Positions 33,263 through 44,679 of a stretch of DNA of 64,000 nucleotides are shown one piece after another. A program made the translations under genes and the position numbers. Source of the DNA: Beta vulgaris subsp. vulgaris. Taxonomy: Eukaryota > Streptophyta > Magnoliopsida > Caryophyllales > Amaranthaceae. Within the stretch, counting starts at the first letter, position 1, and every line of letters starts with the position of its first letter. The notes under the pieces were generated by a model. That model was not told the DNA's origin and searched no databases. It worked only from the letters and a program-made list of their open reading frames with translations. Where the stretch lies: NCBI RefSeq assembly GCF_026745355.1, contig NC_079206.1:23406899-23470898 (forward strand). Direction: 5' to 3'.

Positions 33263-35689
33263 GAATGCAACTACACCAATAAGAATTCTCGTATGATCCT
33301 GAATGGAGATTTCCTCGGTTTGTTTTATATGCAACTGGGGATATTTGAAGGCCAATCTACAAGTCTGCATTACCTATTGCTCCTCATCAAATCGTGTGAC
33401 AAATATTATAGTTTAACCAACTTTAAATATATGGGATCCGTAAATATATTGATTCATCGTATAGAAGTAAGCGATGTACGTTTAAGCCATTAGTGATGTG
33501 CTTCTAAAAATGACTCAATGTATGCTACTTAGCCTATGTAACCGAAGGTTGATGCTTTTTTATACGTTTCAATTTTGTTTTGTCTAAGGTTGTGAACTAT
33601 TGAGTAAATTGTTTGTTTCACAAGTCTAGAATGATCTTCCTGCGTAAGTACTCAAATAGTGCGTCTTTCCAAAGGAACTAGGGCAGTTTGCAATAATGCA
33701 GATGCAGTACAACATGGCTCAAAGCTCTAAATGAAAAACCCAACAAGATCATGGAACTTGAGTAGTGAATTGGTCAGGTTTTGACTAATTAAGAATAGAT
33801 ATTAAGATATTAAATTTTATTGAGATGATGATATTTTGGGTTTTTCTTGAACAATTATTGAATTGTTTCAATGTACTTATATAAGTCACTTGATATACTC
33901 ATACAAGCACGACAATGTACTTACAACAAAATGACACACCGAATGTATGAAATGCTAGATTTAAATGGAGGTTTTTCTTTCTTATCTGATCGAATGAATT
34001 TGATTTGATTTTCATTTAGGCATATATCATGACTTTATGCAGAATTGTTGTATTAATGTATCTTAGCTTAATCGGATGTTTAAAATTTCTTATAAATATG
34101 ATGTGTATATGTGTATGAGATTTAATATACTTGTATTGTACCGATGACGTATATGTAGTAAAGATATGATGTATTGTGTCATCTTGGTACATCAGAGGCT
34201 ATAAAGGAACACAAACAATGCATCCTACTAAAAAGAAGTGCTAGCACTAGCCATGCCATTATTTTCTAATGTACTAAAAATTTAATAGTGATAAAAGGAG
34301 ATTTTAGTGTCTCAATCCCATAACAAGGATATTACTTTAGTTGCTGCTATCCTGAGCTGTCATTAATACTCCGATGTCTCTTCTATAGATTGGAATGACT
34401 GTTCCAAATTAAAGGTATGGGGATGTTTAGTTCCCACGTAGCATGCATATGCATAGCTAATCAACTCTTCTTATAATTTCCCTAATTGCAATCGATCATC
34501 TTAAATGGTAGAATAGTTACCCCGTAATTAATACCTATATCAAAATCTTGGCTGCAAGTTAGTCAAGACGAATCATTTAATGCTAAAAAAAGGTTTCCAA
34601 TTTTGGAGAAGAAAAGGTTCGTGTGAAGGCAACGGTGAAATATTCTTCGACATGAAGTTGGTGGCTCTAGATTTTTACTATAGTTTATGCCTAAGATTAC
34701 TGAATTGTCGATGGAGCAACACTATAAGAAAATATATATGTGCTTTTGAGTCTTTTATTGCTGAAAATTACAATGGTTTAATGTTATTTGAAATTTCTCA
34801 TATATGAGATTCAATGTACTTATAGTGTACCTATGATGTATGTGTGGTAAAGATTTGATGTATACTTGTGATGTATTGGTATATGGATTTCACATCTGTG
34901 TGTCTTTAGCTTTTAGCTAGCTAAATATGATGTATTGGTATTTTTACAAATTGACTTATTATACCTAAGTAGGAAACAAAATATAGAAGATTTTTTTTTG
35001 TGAATGCATGAAGGAGTTTTGCCTTAGAATTGAGTAGTGAGTCTTTATTCCATTAGTTCAATAAGACTAGATGTTGATCACATCAGTTTGTTTCAATTTC
35101 ACTTATTGCATATTGGTTTTGAGTTGATATGAATTTTGTATTTAAGGCTATTTTGGTTATGAGTTGAAATAATTTGTTCTGAAAAATTTGCTAATGAATA
35201 TACTATTTTTGTTTCTAGGGTCATCTCTAGAAAAGTTTCAGAACCAACACGAAAATTGCTGTGATATTTTTAAGGATAACTCAATGTCGTCAAACAACCT
35301 ATATGAAGAATGCTAAGGCGATGAAATGAGTGAGTGATGAGAAGAACTTGTATTTGGTAGAATTTTTCCAGATCTTTTGTTTTAAAAAAAGATGCAGATT
35401 ATTACAAGTTTATGCTTTTGGGAATAAATGTTTGTAATCATTGATGTAATTTTAAACCATGCACGGGTGATGTACTTTTAAGCAATCAGTGATGTACTTT
35501 TTATTCACGTGTGATGTAATTCCGGAAATGTAATGACTTAGTGTCTTTGCTAAACGTGTGTAAACCATATGCCAAAATTTGTATGCTTGATGTTTTTTAG
35601 ATGTATAAAAGAAGGTATTAATTGAGAAAAATATTAGAAAAGGAAAAAAAAAATAATTAAAACATTTTTTTAATTTCAAAAAAGGAATT
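33263..35689. other. AT-rich region with scattered GATGTACTT/GATGTATTG motifs
   Basis: Phrases such as AGTGATGTGCTTCTAAAA (33491) and AGTGATGTACTTTTTATT (35490) recur loosely, suggesting remnants of one repeat. No coding region is supported. Confidence 0.4.
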
Positions 35690-36200
35690 TTTTTTTCATT
35701 ATATGTTACTTGAATTTCAACTGACTCATTTGTTTACATGCTCATACAAGTAAACCAAGTTAAAGGTACATTTTTTGTCAAAGAGTAATAAAAGTTGGTA
35801 CCTACTAATAATAATCAATAGTTGGACCTTTTACGGAAGATGGGCAATACTTTAGACTTTTTTAATCAATTTTTCCAGTAAAATAAGGGTTCAATGAAAA
35901 GTTAAGAGAGAATCAGGTTCAAATAAGGGCTTAAAAAATTAGAAAAGAAAAGAAAAAATAATTTCCTTAATTTCAAAACCGAAAAAAAGGAAAAAATATT
36001 TCATTAAAAGTCATGTGATCCATTAGTTTACCTGCTAGGTGAAGGAGACCTTTTTTGTCAAATGATATTAGAAATTGGTACCTATTTCTTTCAAAAAAAA
36101 GAAAAGAAATTGGTACCTATTAATAATAATCCATAGTTTGGACCTTTTTGTAGAAGATGGGCAATACTTCAGACCTTTCATATCAATTTTTCCAAAAAAA
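35690..36200. repeat. Diverged tandem duplication of about 300 bp
   Basis: 35750-35880 and 36045-36195 share TTTTTTGTCAAA, TTGGTACCTA, AATAATAATC, GAAGATGGGCAATACTT in order. The second copy carries the 18-bp micro-insert at 36087-36104. Confidence 0.75.
36070..36121 (+). mobile_element. Micro-retroposon: 18-bp A-rich insert between 17-bp direct repeats
   Basis: AGAAATTGGTACCTATT lies at 36070-36086 and 36105-36121 around TCTTTCAAAAAAAAGAAA. The first copy of the surrounding tandem repeat (near 35795) has the target once, so the pre-insertion state is visible. Confidence 0.6.
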
Positions 36201-36651
36201 GAAGGTAAATTACAATGAGAAAACAAAAGATTTTACCCTTAATGGAATGGGTCTTAAAAAGTCATTTTACCCTTAATGAAATGGAGAGAGTGACGAACAA
36301 AGAAAAGATTTGTTTTTTTTACTGGAAAGGAAACAAAAAATAAGTAAAGGTAATTTTGTAAATTTTTTTATGTATTCCAATACTATTGTCAATCTATACC
36401 AAACATAGAAAAATACTCAATCCCACCTATCCCTATCCCTCAGACCATATGCCCCATTTATGTAACACTTTTTGGTTACCTTTGATCAATTAAGTAATAG
36501 TGGACGGAGTTCTCGAAATCGGATATATAATCAAATAAATCATTTGCATCCTGCATTAAATTTAATCTCTAACTTCGCATTAGACAGCCAGAGCTACTCT
36601 AGCTTAATTTTAGTTTATAGTTCCAATCAGCACTTCGTACAAGATTTCAAT

Positions 36652-37104
36652 CTAAGGACAAGATTCTTTTGATTTCATTTGAAAAAGTTCATATTGATTC
36701 ATCAAAAGACCTATTTTTGATCTCTTAACTTCACTCGTACCTTCATGAGTGACTTCAAGGAGATCCCAAATTTGTTTTACGGTTTTGCATCCCATGACAC
36801 GATTGTGTTCATGTGGTCCAAGACCACAATGAAGCAGTTTTATAGCAATAGCATTAATTTTCATTTTTTCGAAATCTTGTTGATCGAAATCAGATATGGA
36901 TTTAGGAATCACCTCATTCTTGTCATTAGTGGTAGTGACTTCAAAATCAGCTACCTCTATAACTCTCCATACCTGGTAATTGTCGGCTTTGATGAAGATC
37001 TCCATTCTGTTCTTCCAGTAGGTGTAGAACTTACCATTAAACATTGGTTGCCTCTGCGTAGAGTACCCTTCTTCCAGTTTCTCTCTAGTATTCATATCTT
37101 CCAA
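36652..37104 (-). pseudogene. Copia (Sirevirus-type) gag fragment
   Basis: 151 codons from ATG 37104 with the copia gag N-terminal pattern: FNGKFYTYWKNRMEIFI, then DDK-like hydrophilic spacer, NAIAIKLLHCGLGPHEHNRV and AKQIWDLLEVTHEGT-like sequence (here VKQIWDLLEVTHEGT). It starts 40 bases after a tRNA-Met primer site and a long LTR. The frame stops at about 36655 and no zinc knuckle, integrase or reverse transcriptase follows, so the element is truncated. Confidence 0.85.
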
Positions 37105-37145
37105 GATCTTGAACTATATAGGGTCTCCTGAATTTTAGAGTTCCC

Positions 37146-37157
37146 GCTCTGATACCA
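37146..37157 (-). other. Primer binding site of the Sirevirus-type element
   Basis: The minus strand reads TGGTATCAGAGC, a perfect match to the standard initiator tRNA-Met site, directly inside the LTR. Confidence 0.88.
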
Positions 37158-37162
37158 ATTAT

Positions 37163-40152
37163 TGTATAACATGAGCACTATAAGAGGGGGGTGAATTATA
37201 GTGAGAGAATAAGCTATACTTTTTGCGGAATTAAAAGTAAACTTGGGAACAAACAATGGGAACACGAGAGATTTTAGCGAGGAAAAATTCCTAGGCTAGT
37301 AGGAAGAAACAACCTCGACCACAAGATTTTAACAACTTTCCACTATAATAGGCCAAAACAACTCTGATTACAAACCTATTACTTTTCTCTCGATTCACAA
37401 CTTAAGTCACTCAACTCAAGTTCCCAACGACAGTTCCCACAACTGTCGTTCCTCTCAAACTTCACTAGAAGTTTCTTTCTCTTTCTCTTTCTCTTGCTTC
37501 ACTCAAAGCTTCTCACACTTACAAGAGTTCACTCAAACCCTTTTTCAAAAATACAATTTGTAAAACAATGGAAGAGTAATAAACTCGATTAATGTAAGTA
37601 TGAAATCTCTTTAGGAAAGGCACTGACTCTTTTAGACAACTAAGACAAATTAGCTAAGTCAGACACAAATTGTTCTAAGGTTTTAGGCGCCTATTTATAG
37701 ACAATTAAGACAAGACAATTTGTATCCACTAATTAATCCACTATCCCATGATCTCCATGACTTTAATTAATTAAATAATTTTAATTAAATATTCCTTGAT
37801 AAGTAATTAACCCTCTAACCCACTACTTAACTAAATAAGAGAAGCAGTAATGTATTACGTGATTTTACAAACTTGAGGAATAATCAAACTTATTTAAATT
37901 AATTAAAACTTGAGAGATAATTAAACAAGCCAATTAATCCACTAACTATAAAACGTGTAGCAATAGTTTTAGGCGTGTAAACATATGTTTAGGGAGTAAA
38001 TAAAATATTTACTTTGGCTAGATTTTAGGAAAATATCTTTTAAAAATAACTTGATCAAAAATGAAAATCAGTTTTATATTTCAACGAAAACCTTTTTTGA
38101 AAACCGGAAAGATATTTTATTTTGAAAACAAAATCTTTTAAAATAAAATGTAATAGATAACGGTTAGATATTTTCCTAAATAAAATTCGAAAATCATTTT
38201 AAAATCTTTTCCTAATAAACTAAAACCAAATTCCCTAAAATAGTGGATCTTAATTAAAAACAATCCTAAAAACTCTAACAAACTTATTAGGCGCACACCT
38301 AGAGTTAGGTGCAATACTTTTGAGTTATTTAGGTGTTCCTAAACCAGTTTTAAGTCTTGTTCCTAACTGTATCAGGTTTGTTCCTGTCATGGGAACAAAA
38401 CCAAGTTCCTTTGAGAATTCACCACGAACTTAATTGAGCTTTCAATCAACCTTAATATGAAGATAATAAATACACCCTAATGTATTCTAATCTTCATTCC
38501 ATGATTGATACTTCATAACTCGAACATCTTCATTTCCACTAGTACAAAATAGACGATTTGCGTCCCCTGATTTGCGTCGCATAGACACGGAAACGACGCA
38601 TAGTTTGAATTTGCGTCGCATGTGGGAGGAGTGCGACGCACAACATGGCCCATTTGCGTCGCACCTGCTTTACATGCGTTGCAAAAGCCAAATGTGCGTC
38701 ATTTCCGTGTCTATGCGACGCAAATAATCTCTACATTAAAAAAAAAATTCACATTATGTGCGTCGCACGTCTTTTAGGTGCGTTGCAAAATACCCAATTG
38801 CAACGCACCTTATACAATGTCCGACGCACAGATTAAGTCCACGAGGCCCATATCGTCTCACTACCCTTTTATTTCAGAAACTGCACGCACATTTGGGTTC
38901 TCAACCCTAATTTCACTCAACTCTCTCCCTCCTTCTCTCAGCCGCTTCTCATCCTCTTTCTCTCTCCTCCCCTCTACAAGAAAAAAAAACCCAGATCTCA
39001 GCCGCTTCTCATCCTCTTGCATTATTTTCGATTTTAATCATGAAGGTTGGGGTTCCTGAATTATATTGAATCTGAAATTGACGAAAACACGCATCCTTCA
39101 ACGTGCGACGGAATTATGTAAGATGAAAACACACATCCTTCAACAACAAAGAGATTCTTTACTGGTAATTTTCCTTTTTCATTCTGATTTGTTCAGGTTT
39201 TTTTTAAATTTTTTAGATTTGTTTTTCGGTTTTAATTTTCAGATCTGAATTTTTTTTTTTCAATTTAGATCTGAAAACTAAAATCTTCATGTTTTTGTTT
39301 TTCGGCGGTAGCGGCGGAAGATTAATACAAAGCAAGCAACAGTAGCGGCGGATGATACTAGCAGCGACAGTACCGGCGACAGATGCGAGCGATATATGCT
39401 ATTAGTTTTTCATTTTGTTTGCAATATATACTGTAAATTTAAGTTTTTCATTTTGTTTGAGTTGTAAATTGTGAATTTTGTTGGTTTACTGTTGTGTTCG
39501 AGTTGTAAATTGTGATATTTATGGATTTTTTTTGATTTATTCTTTTGTGTTTACTGTTGTGTTCGACATATGAGAATGATTTATTCTTTTGTGTTTACTG
39601 TTGTGTTCGACATATGAGAATGGTTTTTTTTTTTTTGCTTTTTTTGTTCGCTTTTTCTTCTACTGAAATTTTGTTGGTTTAGCCTAGTTCATAAAATTAA
39701 TTTTTTTTTTAAAAAAATAGCAATTTGCGTCGCACGTAGCCCAAGGTGCGACGCAAATCACTCACCTGCGTCGCACCCTAGGCCATGTGCGACGCACATT
39801 ACCCTACCCTTTGAGCTTGGTGTTGGGCTGAGTAGCCATCTGCGTCGCACCGTATACAACGTGCGACGCAAATAGCTAACTAATTTGCGTCGTTTCCGCA
39901 TATGACGCAGATCGTTTCTGAGTCATTTGCGTCGAGGGCTTTGGCGTCGCACCATAGTCCGACGCAAATAGGCGCCTCACATCCGACGCAAATTGCCTTT
40001 TCTGTACTAGTGTTCGATCTTTGATTAATTCTCCGTTTTAATCTTCAATCAAGTATTCTCTTTGCTCGAGAATGAATTACCTAGCAATCAACATAAATAA
40101 AATACACTATGTCTTTTGTGGTTAAGTCATCTTCAAAACTCAAGGGTCAACA
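37163..40152 (-). repeat. Sirevirus-type 5' LTR split by a CACTA element
   Basis: On the minus strand the LTR begins TGTTGACCCTTGAGTTTTGA at 40152 and ends CATGTTATACA at 37163. Net of the 1476-bp CACTA element and its duplication it is about 1.5 kb, normal for Sireviruses. The GAGGGGGGTGAATTATAG-type sequence near its 3' end fits this group. No second LTR exists in the window. Confidence 0.8.
38537..40012. mobile_element. Non-autonomous CACTA element 1
   Basis: 1476 bp with ends CACTAGTACAAAATAGACGA and CACTAGTACAGAAAAGGCAA (reverse complement of the right end) and a 3-bp duplication TTC at 38534-38536 and 40013-40015. Both ends are filled with TTTGCGTCGCA subterminal repeats in both orientations. 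No transposase. The middle has a leader-like CT-rich part (38880-38990) and a 48-bp tandem repeat near 39530-39622. Confidence 0.93.
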
Positions 40153-40917
40153 GAGCGTGTACTATGTAATCCATCAACATACATTAAAGATAAAGGCAAA
40201 TAAACCTTATATTTTAAATAATAATTATTTTGATTGATTTTTTTTATTTTTAATTGATATTTTTTAATCTACGACATTTTAAACCTTAAATATAATATCT
40301 TCATGAATTATTGACCATTAATACTCAACTTTTATAATTTTTTATAATCATGAAATTGTAGATATTGAAAATATATAAAATGTACATTGAGAATGTAGTA
40401 AATGCACAATTAATTATGGAACGGAGGGACTAATTTGAATTATAGAAAGATATACTCCCTTCGATTTTTAACGTTTTGTGCATTTACCTCGTTTGGACGA
40501 TTTTTAATGTTCTGTGCACTGTCCTTTATTCCATTTTAGGACACACTCTCTCCAATCTATTTTTGCTTTTTAACCCCCACAATAATACAAAGTAACTTTA
40601 CTCTTAGTAAGTCGGTGAATAAAAGTCAAATACCATTTTGTTGAACATTCCAATTTCCAACATAACGTGCATATTGGACCCACCTTAGAGCACGGTGGGT
40701 CATGTGCCCGTCCATTTTTAAAATATCAGCTTCAATTTTGAAAAAATAAAACCTCACGCAAACGTTGGCGTATCCCTCACAATTTTTCCAAAAATAAAAA
40801 CCAAACGCATGCTCGGAATCTGGGGTTGGGATACAATTATTATCGTAAACCCGGGTGTTCACCCGGATACAAACTGAGCAATATGGTAAGTATTTAACGC
40901 GTGACGTTGTTATTATG
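40153..40917. other. AT-rich spacer with isolated Stowaway-like half ends
   Basis: GGAACGGAGGGAC at 40418 and ACTCCCTTCGATTTTTAAC at 40454 look like a right and a left Stowaway end placed back to back. Neither has a partner, so no element is called. Confidence 0.35.
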
Positions 40918-41009
40918 TAAGTAGTTTAGCTCAATTGGTCTTGATGTTTTATGCGCTTAGCATGCAGTGACAGTTGGTCCTTGGTTCAACTCCCATACCA
41001 ACCACTTAT

Positions 41010-41047
<38 letters not shown>
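40918..41047 (+). mobile_element. tRNA-derived SINE-like sequence ending in T37
   Basis: TAGTTTAGCTCAATTGG resembles a tRNA A-box and GGTTCAACTCC at 40983-40993 a B-box, about 55 bases apart as in pol III promoters. A T37 run follows at 41011-41047. It does not fold as a tRNA. No target duplication was found. Confidence 0.45.
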
Positions 41048-41053
<6 letters not shown>

Positions 41054-41174
41054 GTCTTTTCTTCCTCTGTGGCTTTGAATCTCATTTTTTAATTTTTTTT
41101 GGTTTTCCATGTTTCTTCCATAGTCTTAGTTCTTATTTTAGCTCTTTTATTTGTTACAATTATTTTGTATATTT

Positions 41175-41214
41175 TTGTACTATAATTTTTTTTGAGGGAT
41201 GTTGTACTATAATT
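41175..41214 (-). mobile_element. Micro-retroposon: 14-bp insert between 13-bp direct repeats
   Basis: TTGTACTATAATT at 41175-41187 and 41202-41214 flanks TTTTTTGAGGGATG. Same structure as the inserts at 11959 and 53258. Confidence 0.55.
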
Positions 41215-41399
41215 ATTATTTTTAAATTTCTAAATATTTTATTTTACGGGAAGAATATAAATTATTATGACACGCCTTTTTTCTTTTTAATATTTTCCGT
41301 ATTCTGTAACAATATATTTTTTTAAAAAAATTTTAAAAATAAAATTTTCTTATTATTCTTCTTTTCTTCTCCACTCTCTAACTTTTTCCATTTCTTACA

Positions 41400-42562
41400 A
41401 TATAGTTTCATATTACTTATTTGATCAAATGATCAATCATTTTTGTGCAGCAATATCAATAAACATTCTGATCACAATTGAGCGGTTTTATTTTACTCAT
41501 TTGATCAAATGAGCAATCTATTTGCAGAAGAAGATCAGTAAAGATTTTGATTTTGAGTGAAGTAAAAGAAATTTACTCATTTTGTAACAATTAAAAACAA
41601 ACAGAGAGATATAAAAATAAGGAAATGAGCAACATGATTTTCAAAGGAAAACATGGAAAAACAAGTTTGATATAGTTCACATTATGATTTGATATTGGAT
41701 GAGTTAAATTAACTCTGCTAATTACAAAATGAATAGTTTTATTTTACTCATTTTGATCAAATGAGCCGTTTGTTTTGTCTTGAAGAGAAATCAATCTGCT
41801 CATTTTGACAAATGAGCATTTTTGTTAAGATAAGTAAACATTCTGATCTGAAGTGAGGTAAAATAAATCTGCTCATTCACAAAATGAGCAGTTTTATTTT
41901 ACTCATTTGATCAAATAAGCAGTTTTATTTAACTCGTTTGATCAAATGAGCAATCTTTTTTACACAAGAAGACCACTAAATATTCTGATCTTGAGTGAGG
42001 TAAAATAAATTTGCTCATTCACAAAATGAGCTGTTACTATGACTTATTTTTTTTTCTTATTATATTCTTCTTTTCTTTTCCACTCTCTAACTTTTTCCAA
42101 TTTTTTTTGAATGTGGAGAAATAAAAATTAATAAAAACAATAAGATACCCATTGAAAATTAATGAGCAATCTTTTTTACACAAGAAGACCAGTAAACAAT
42201 CTGATATTGAGTGAGGTAAAATAAATTTGCTCATTCACAAAATGAGCTGTTACTATGACTTAATTATTTTTTCTTATTATATTCTTCTTTTCTTTTCTTT
42301 TTTCCAATTCTTTTTTGAATGTGGAGGAATAAAAATTAAACAAACAATAAGATACCCATTGAAAAATTAATGAAATAAGCAATATAGCTTTGAAATGAGT
42401 AAATATGTTACTTAGTGCAAAAAGGTCCTTAAATGAGCAAAAAAACTCTTAGACTGTTGCTCATTTAATGAAAATATTAACAATACCACTGAATATTTAT
42501 GGAGCAAAAAATAATTTAAATGAGTAAAACATCCTTATAATGAGCAAACATTACGGGTAAAA
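41400..42562. repeat. Degenerate repeat region built on TTTGATCAAATGAGCA
   Basis: The palindromic TTTGATCAAATGAGC recurs at about 41420, 41498, 41752, 41905 and 41937. ATTCTGATC-like, GAGTGAGGTAAAATAAAT and GCTCATTCACAAAATGAGC recur in fixed order with about 100-120-bp period. A 217-bp segment is tandemly duplicated (GAGCTGTTACTATGACTTA at 42027 and 42244). Confidence 0.75.
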
Positions 42563-43291
42563 CTAGTTATTAGGCCCGGGCTATGCACCGGGTAAGAAAA
42601 ACTTTTATTTATTAATATAATACTTTATGATAACAACACTAAATACAACTTAGTCTAGTGGTTAAAACTTTAGTATATGTACTTGAGGTCTTGGGATCAA
42701 ATCCTATACTATGCAATTTCTTAATTTTTTTATTGTACATGGATTACACGAACTAAAACTCTCTAGGAGATTAGAAGAGCGCCACATGGCACACTTTCTT
42801 GTTTTCGCACGCCTTTTAATATATTTGTATGTATAGATATATACTTATTTTAAATTCACTTTAATTTTTAAGCTTCTAATATATTACTAGAATGAACAAT
42901 ACATAGTTCGAATGAGCTATGTATCTTAAATGAGCAAATTAAATATCTATTTCTAACACGGAGAGAGTAGTAGAGGCCCAACCACTGAGGCTGTGATGTA
43001 AAATGGAAGGAAAGAGTATCTGAAGTAAAGATGCTGGGCCGGGTGTACCGTGCACGATGAACGGTCTCGGGGTCGGGAGGACTTGAGAGGCAAAGAGGGA
43101 AAAACACAATCTCAATTCTCCCTCAATTCTCATTCTTCCTTTTCTCTCTCTTTTAACTAGAATTTTTTTGCACGCGATGCGTGCTTGAATTTTTTTCAAA
43201 CAGAAATTCAATTTCTTCGGCATAAGAGTCAAAATTTGATTGGTTTAGTTTCTGTCACTTAAGTCTCACACAGTCACACCATTCTTCTTCT

Positions 43292-43336
<45 letters not shown>

Positions 43337-43736
43337 CAAAGTTAAATTCTATGAATAAAATAGAATTTTTTTGAATTTATTTATGATTTTTAATATTATA
43401 ATTTTTTATTTGATTTTTGAATTAAGTATAGTACTTCATAAATTGTAAAGAAAGTAGACACTTTGATTTCAAGTCAATTTTTTCATTGGTGGTAGTTTGT
43501 AAGTGAACTTTTAAGTTTATGTAAAGTTTCCTCATTTTAGTGATTTGCATAACGTAAATTATGCAATTTTATGATTTTAGTTGACTTGTGAGTGATTATT
43601 ATAATTATATTTTTGATATTTTTGTTTGAAGCCCTCTTTGATTTGTAGTGAATTTGTAATTTAGAATGGGAAGGGGGTAAGATAGTCTCTTTATTCGAGG
43701 ACACCGTAGCTCCCCCCTTCCCTTATATAATAGAGA
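42563..43736 (-). mobile_element. Non-autonomous Helitron, complete ends
   Basis: 1174 bp. On the minus strand it starts A|TCTCTATTATATAAGGGAAG at 43736 and ends with hairpin CCCGGTGCATAGCCCGGG, CCTAATAA, then CTAG at 42563 followed by T. These are the expected 5' TC, 3' stem-loop, CTRR and A|T insertion features. No Rep/helicase gene. It contains a long T run at about 43291-43330. Confidence 0.82.
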
Positions 43737-44305
43737 TATGTTGTACTTTAATTCTTGATTGATATTTTATATAAACCTTTTTACCTTGATAATTTATCGC
43801 TATTATATAATAGAAAAAAATACGTCCAGATATATGTAAAAGTTTCATTATATATAGGAAACAATATAAAAAAGTAAATAATTTTTTTCCTTGTCTAATT
43901 TCTAAATTCTGATTTCACTAGAAATACACCTCTACTTTTTTTTATCATGACCCACATTAATTGTGAATGCTTCTTGAGAATAGTGATTTGTAAGTAAATT
44001 TTTGTAAATGTTTTTGTATGTATTGACGTTCTAGGTTATTAGTTTTAGTTTGTATATTAATTTTGAGTTTTAATAAAGTTTCCTGATTATTTGAGTGATT
44101 TGCGTGATTTTTATAACGTGATTTTCTCAATTGTATGGGTGATTTGTAAAGTTTCTTCTTTTAAGTGATTTGTGAGTGAGTGTTGTAAATTTATTTTTGG
44201 TATTTTGATTTTGACATTCCTTTTGTAATTTAGAAAGAGAAGAGGGCAAAATAGGTATTTCAAAAGAGGACACCATTGCTCCCGCCTTCCATTATATAAT
44301 AGAGA
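43737..44305 (-). mobile_element. Second Helitron 5' part in tandem
   Basis: Starts A|TCTCTATTATATAATGGAAG at 44305 and runs in the same orientation as, and partly similar to, 43736-43400. It ends where the inner Helitron begins, giving head-to-tail tandem copies with the 3' end of this one missing or shared. Confidence 0.65.
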
Positions 44306-44679
44306 TTTATTCAAACCCTAACACAAAACCAACTGTTTATTCTTCTTGTTCTCTCTCTAAACTCTTAATTTATTCTCATTCATAATACCAAGTAGTATTT
44401 CGTTAATTTCTTCCGGCTGTTTGATTGAGGTATTCTTTTTCTTCGATCTCTTATCTTTTCTTGTGTTCTGGAGTTGGTATTTGCTTCTGAGAATTATTCT
44501 TCATGTGTGGAATTGATGATGATCACTAGATTTCCTCATGCATTAATTGCTCTAATTCATTCAATTGCTCAACTTCTGTTTCAACCTAGTTTTTTCTTTC
44601 TGATAGATATACTGTTCACATCTATCAGATGGGATAGTTTTTTTAATGAGATAATCGTTTCTCTTGAGGACGAACATCT

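Noticed and set aside
32950..33493. Long glycine-rich and proline-rich open frames on both strands
   Set aside because: They arise from the G-rich tract; no domain, no splice context, and both strands are open at once.
38778..39059. 93-residue open frame inside CACTA 1
   Set aside because: Leader-like CT-rich sequence without domain; no transposase similarity.
40418..40475. Stowaway MITE at the GGAACGGAGGGAC / ACTCCCTTCG motifs
   Set aside because: The two ends point outward from each other, back to back; neither has a matching partner within a plausible distance.
42643..42720. tRNA-like A and B boxes (TAGTCTAGTGG, GGATCAAATCC)
   Set aside because: Does not fold as a tRNA, lies inside a Helitron body, and no SINE boundary was found.
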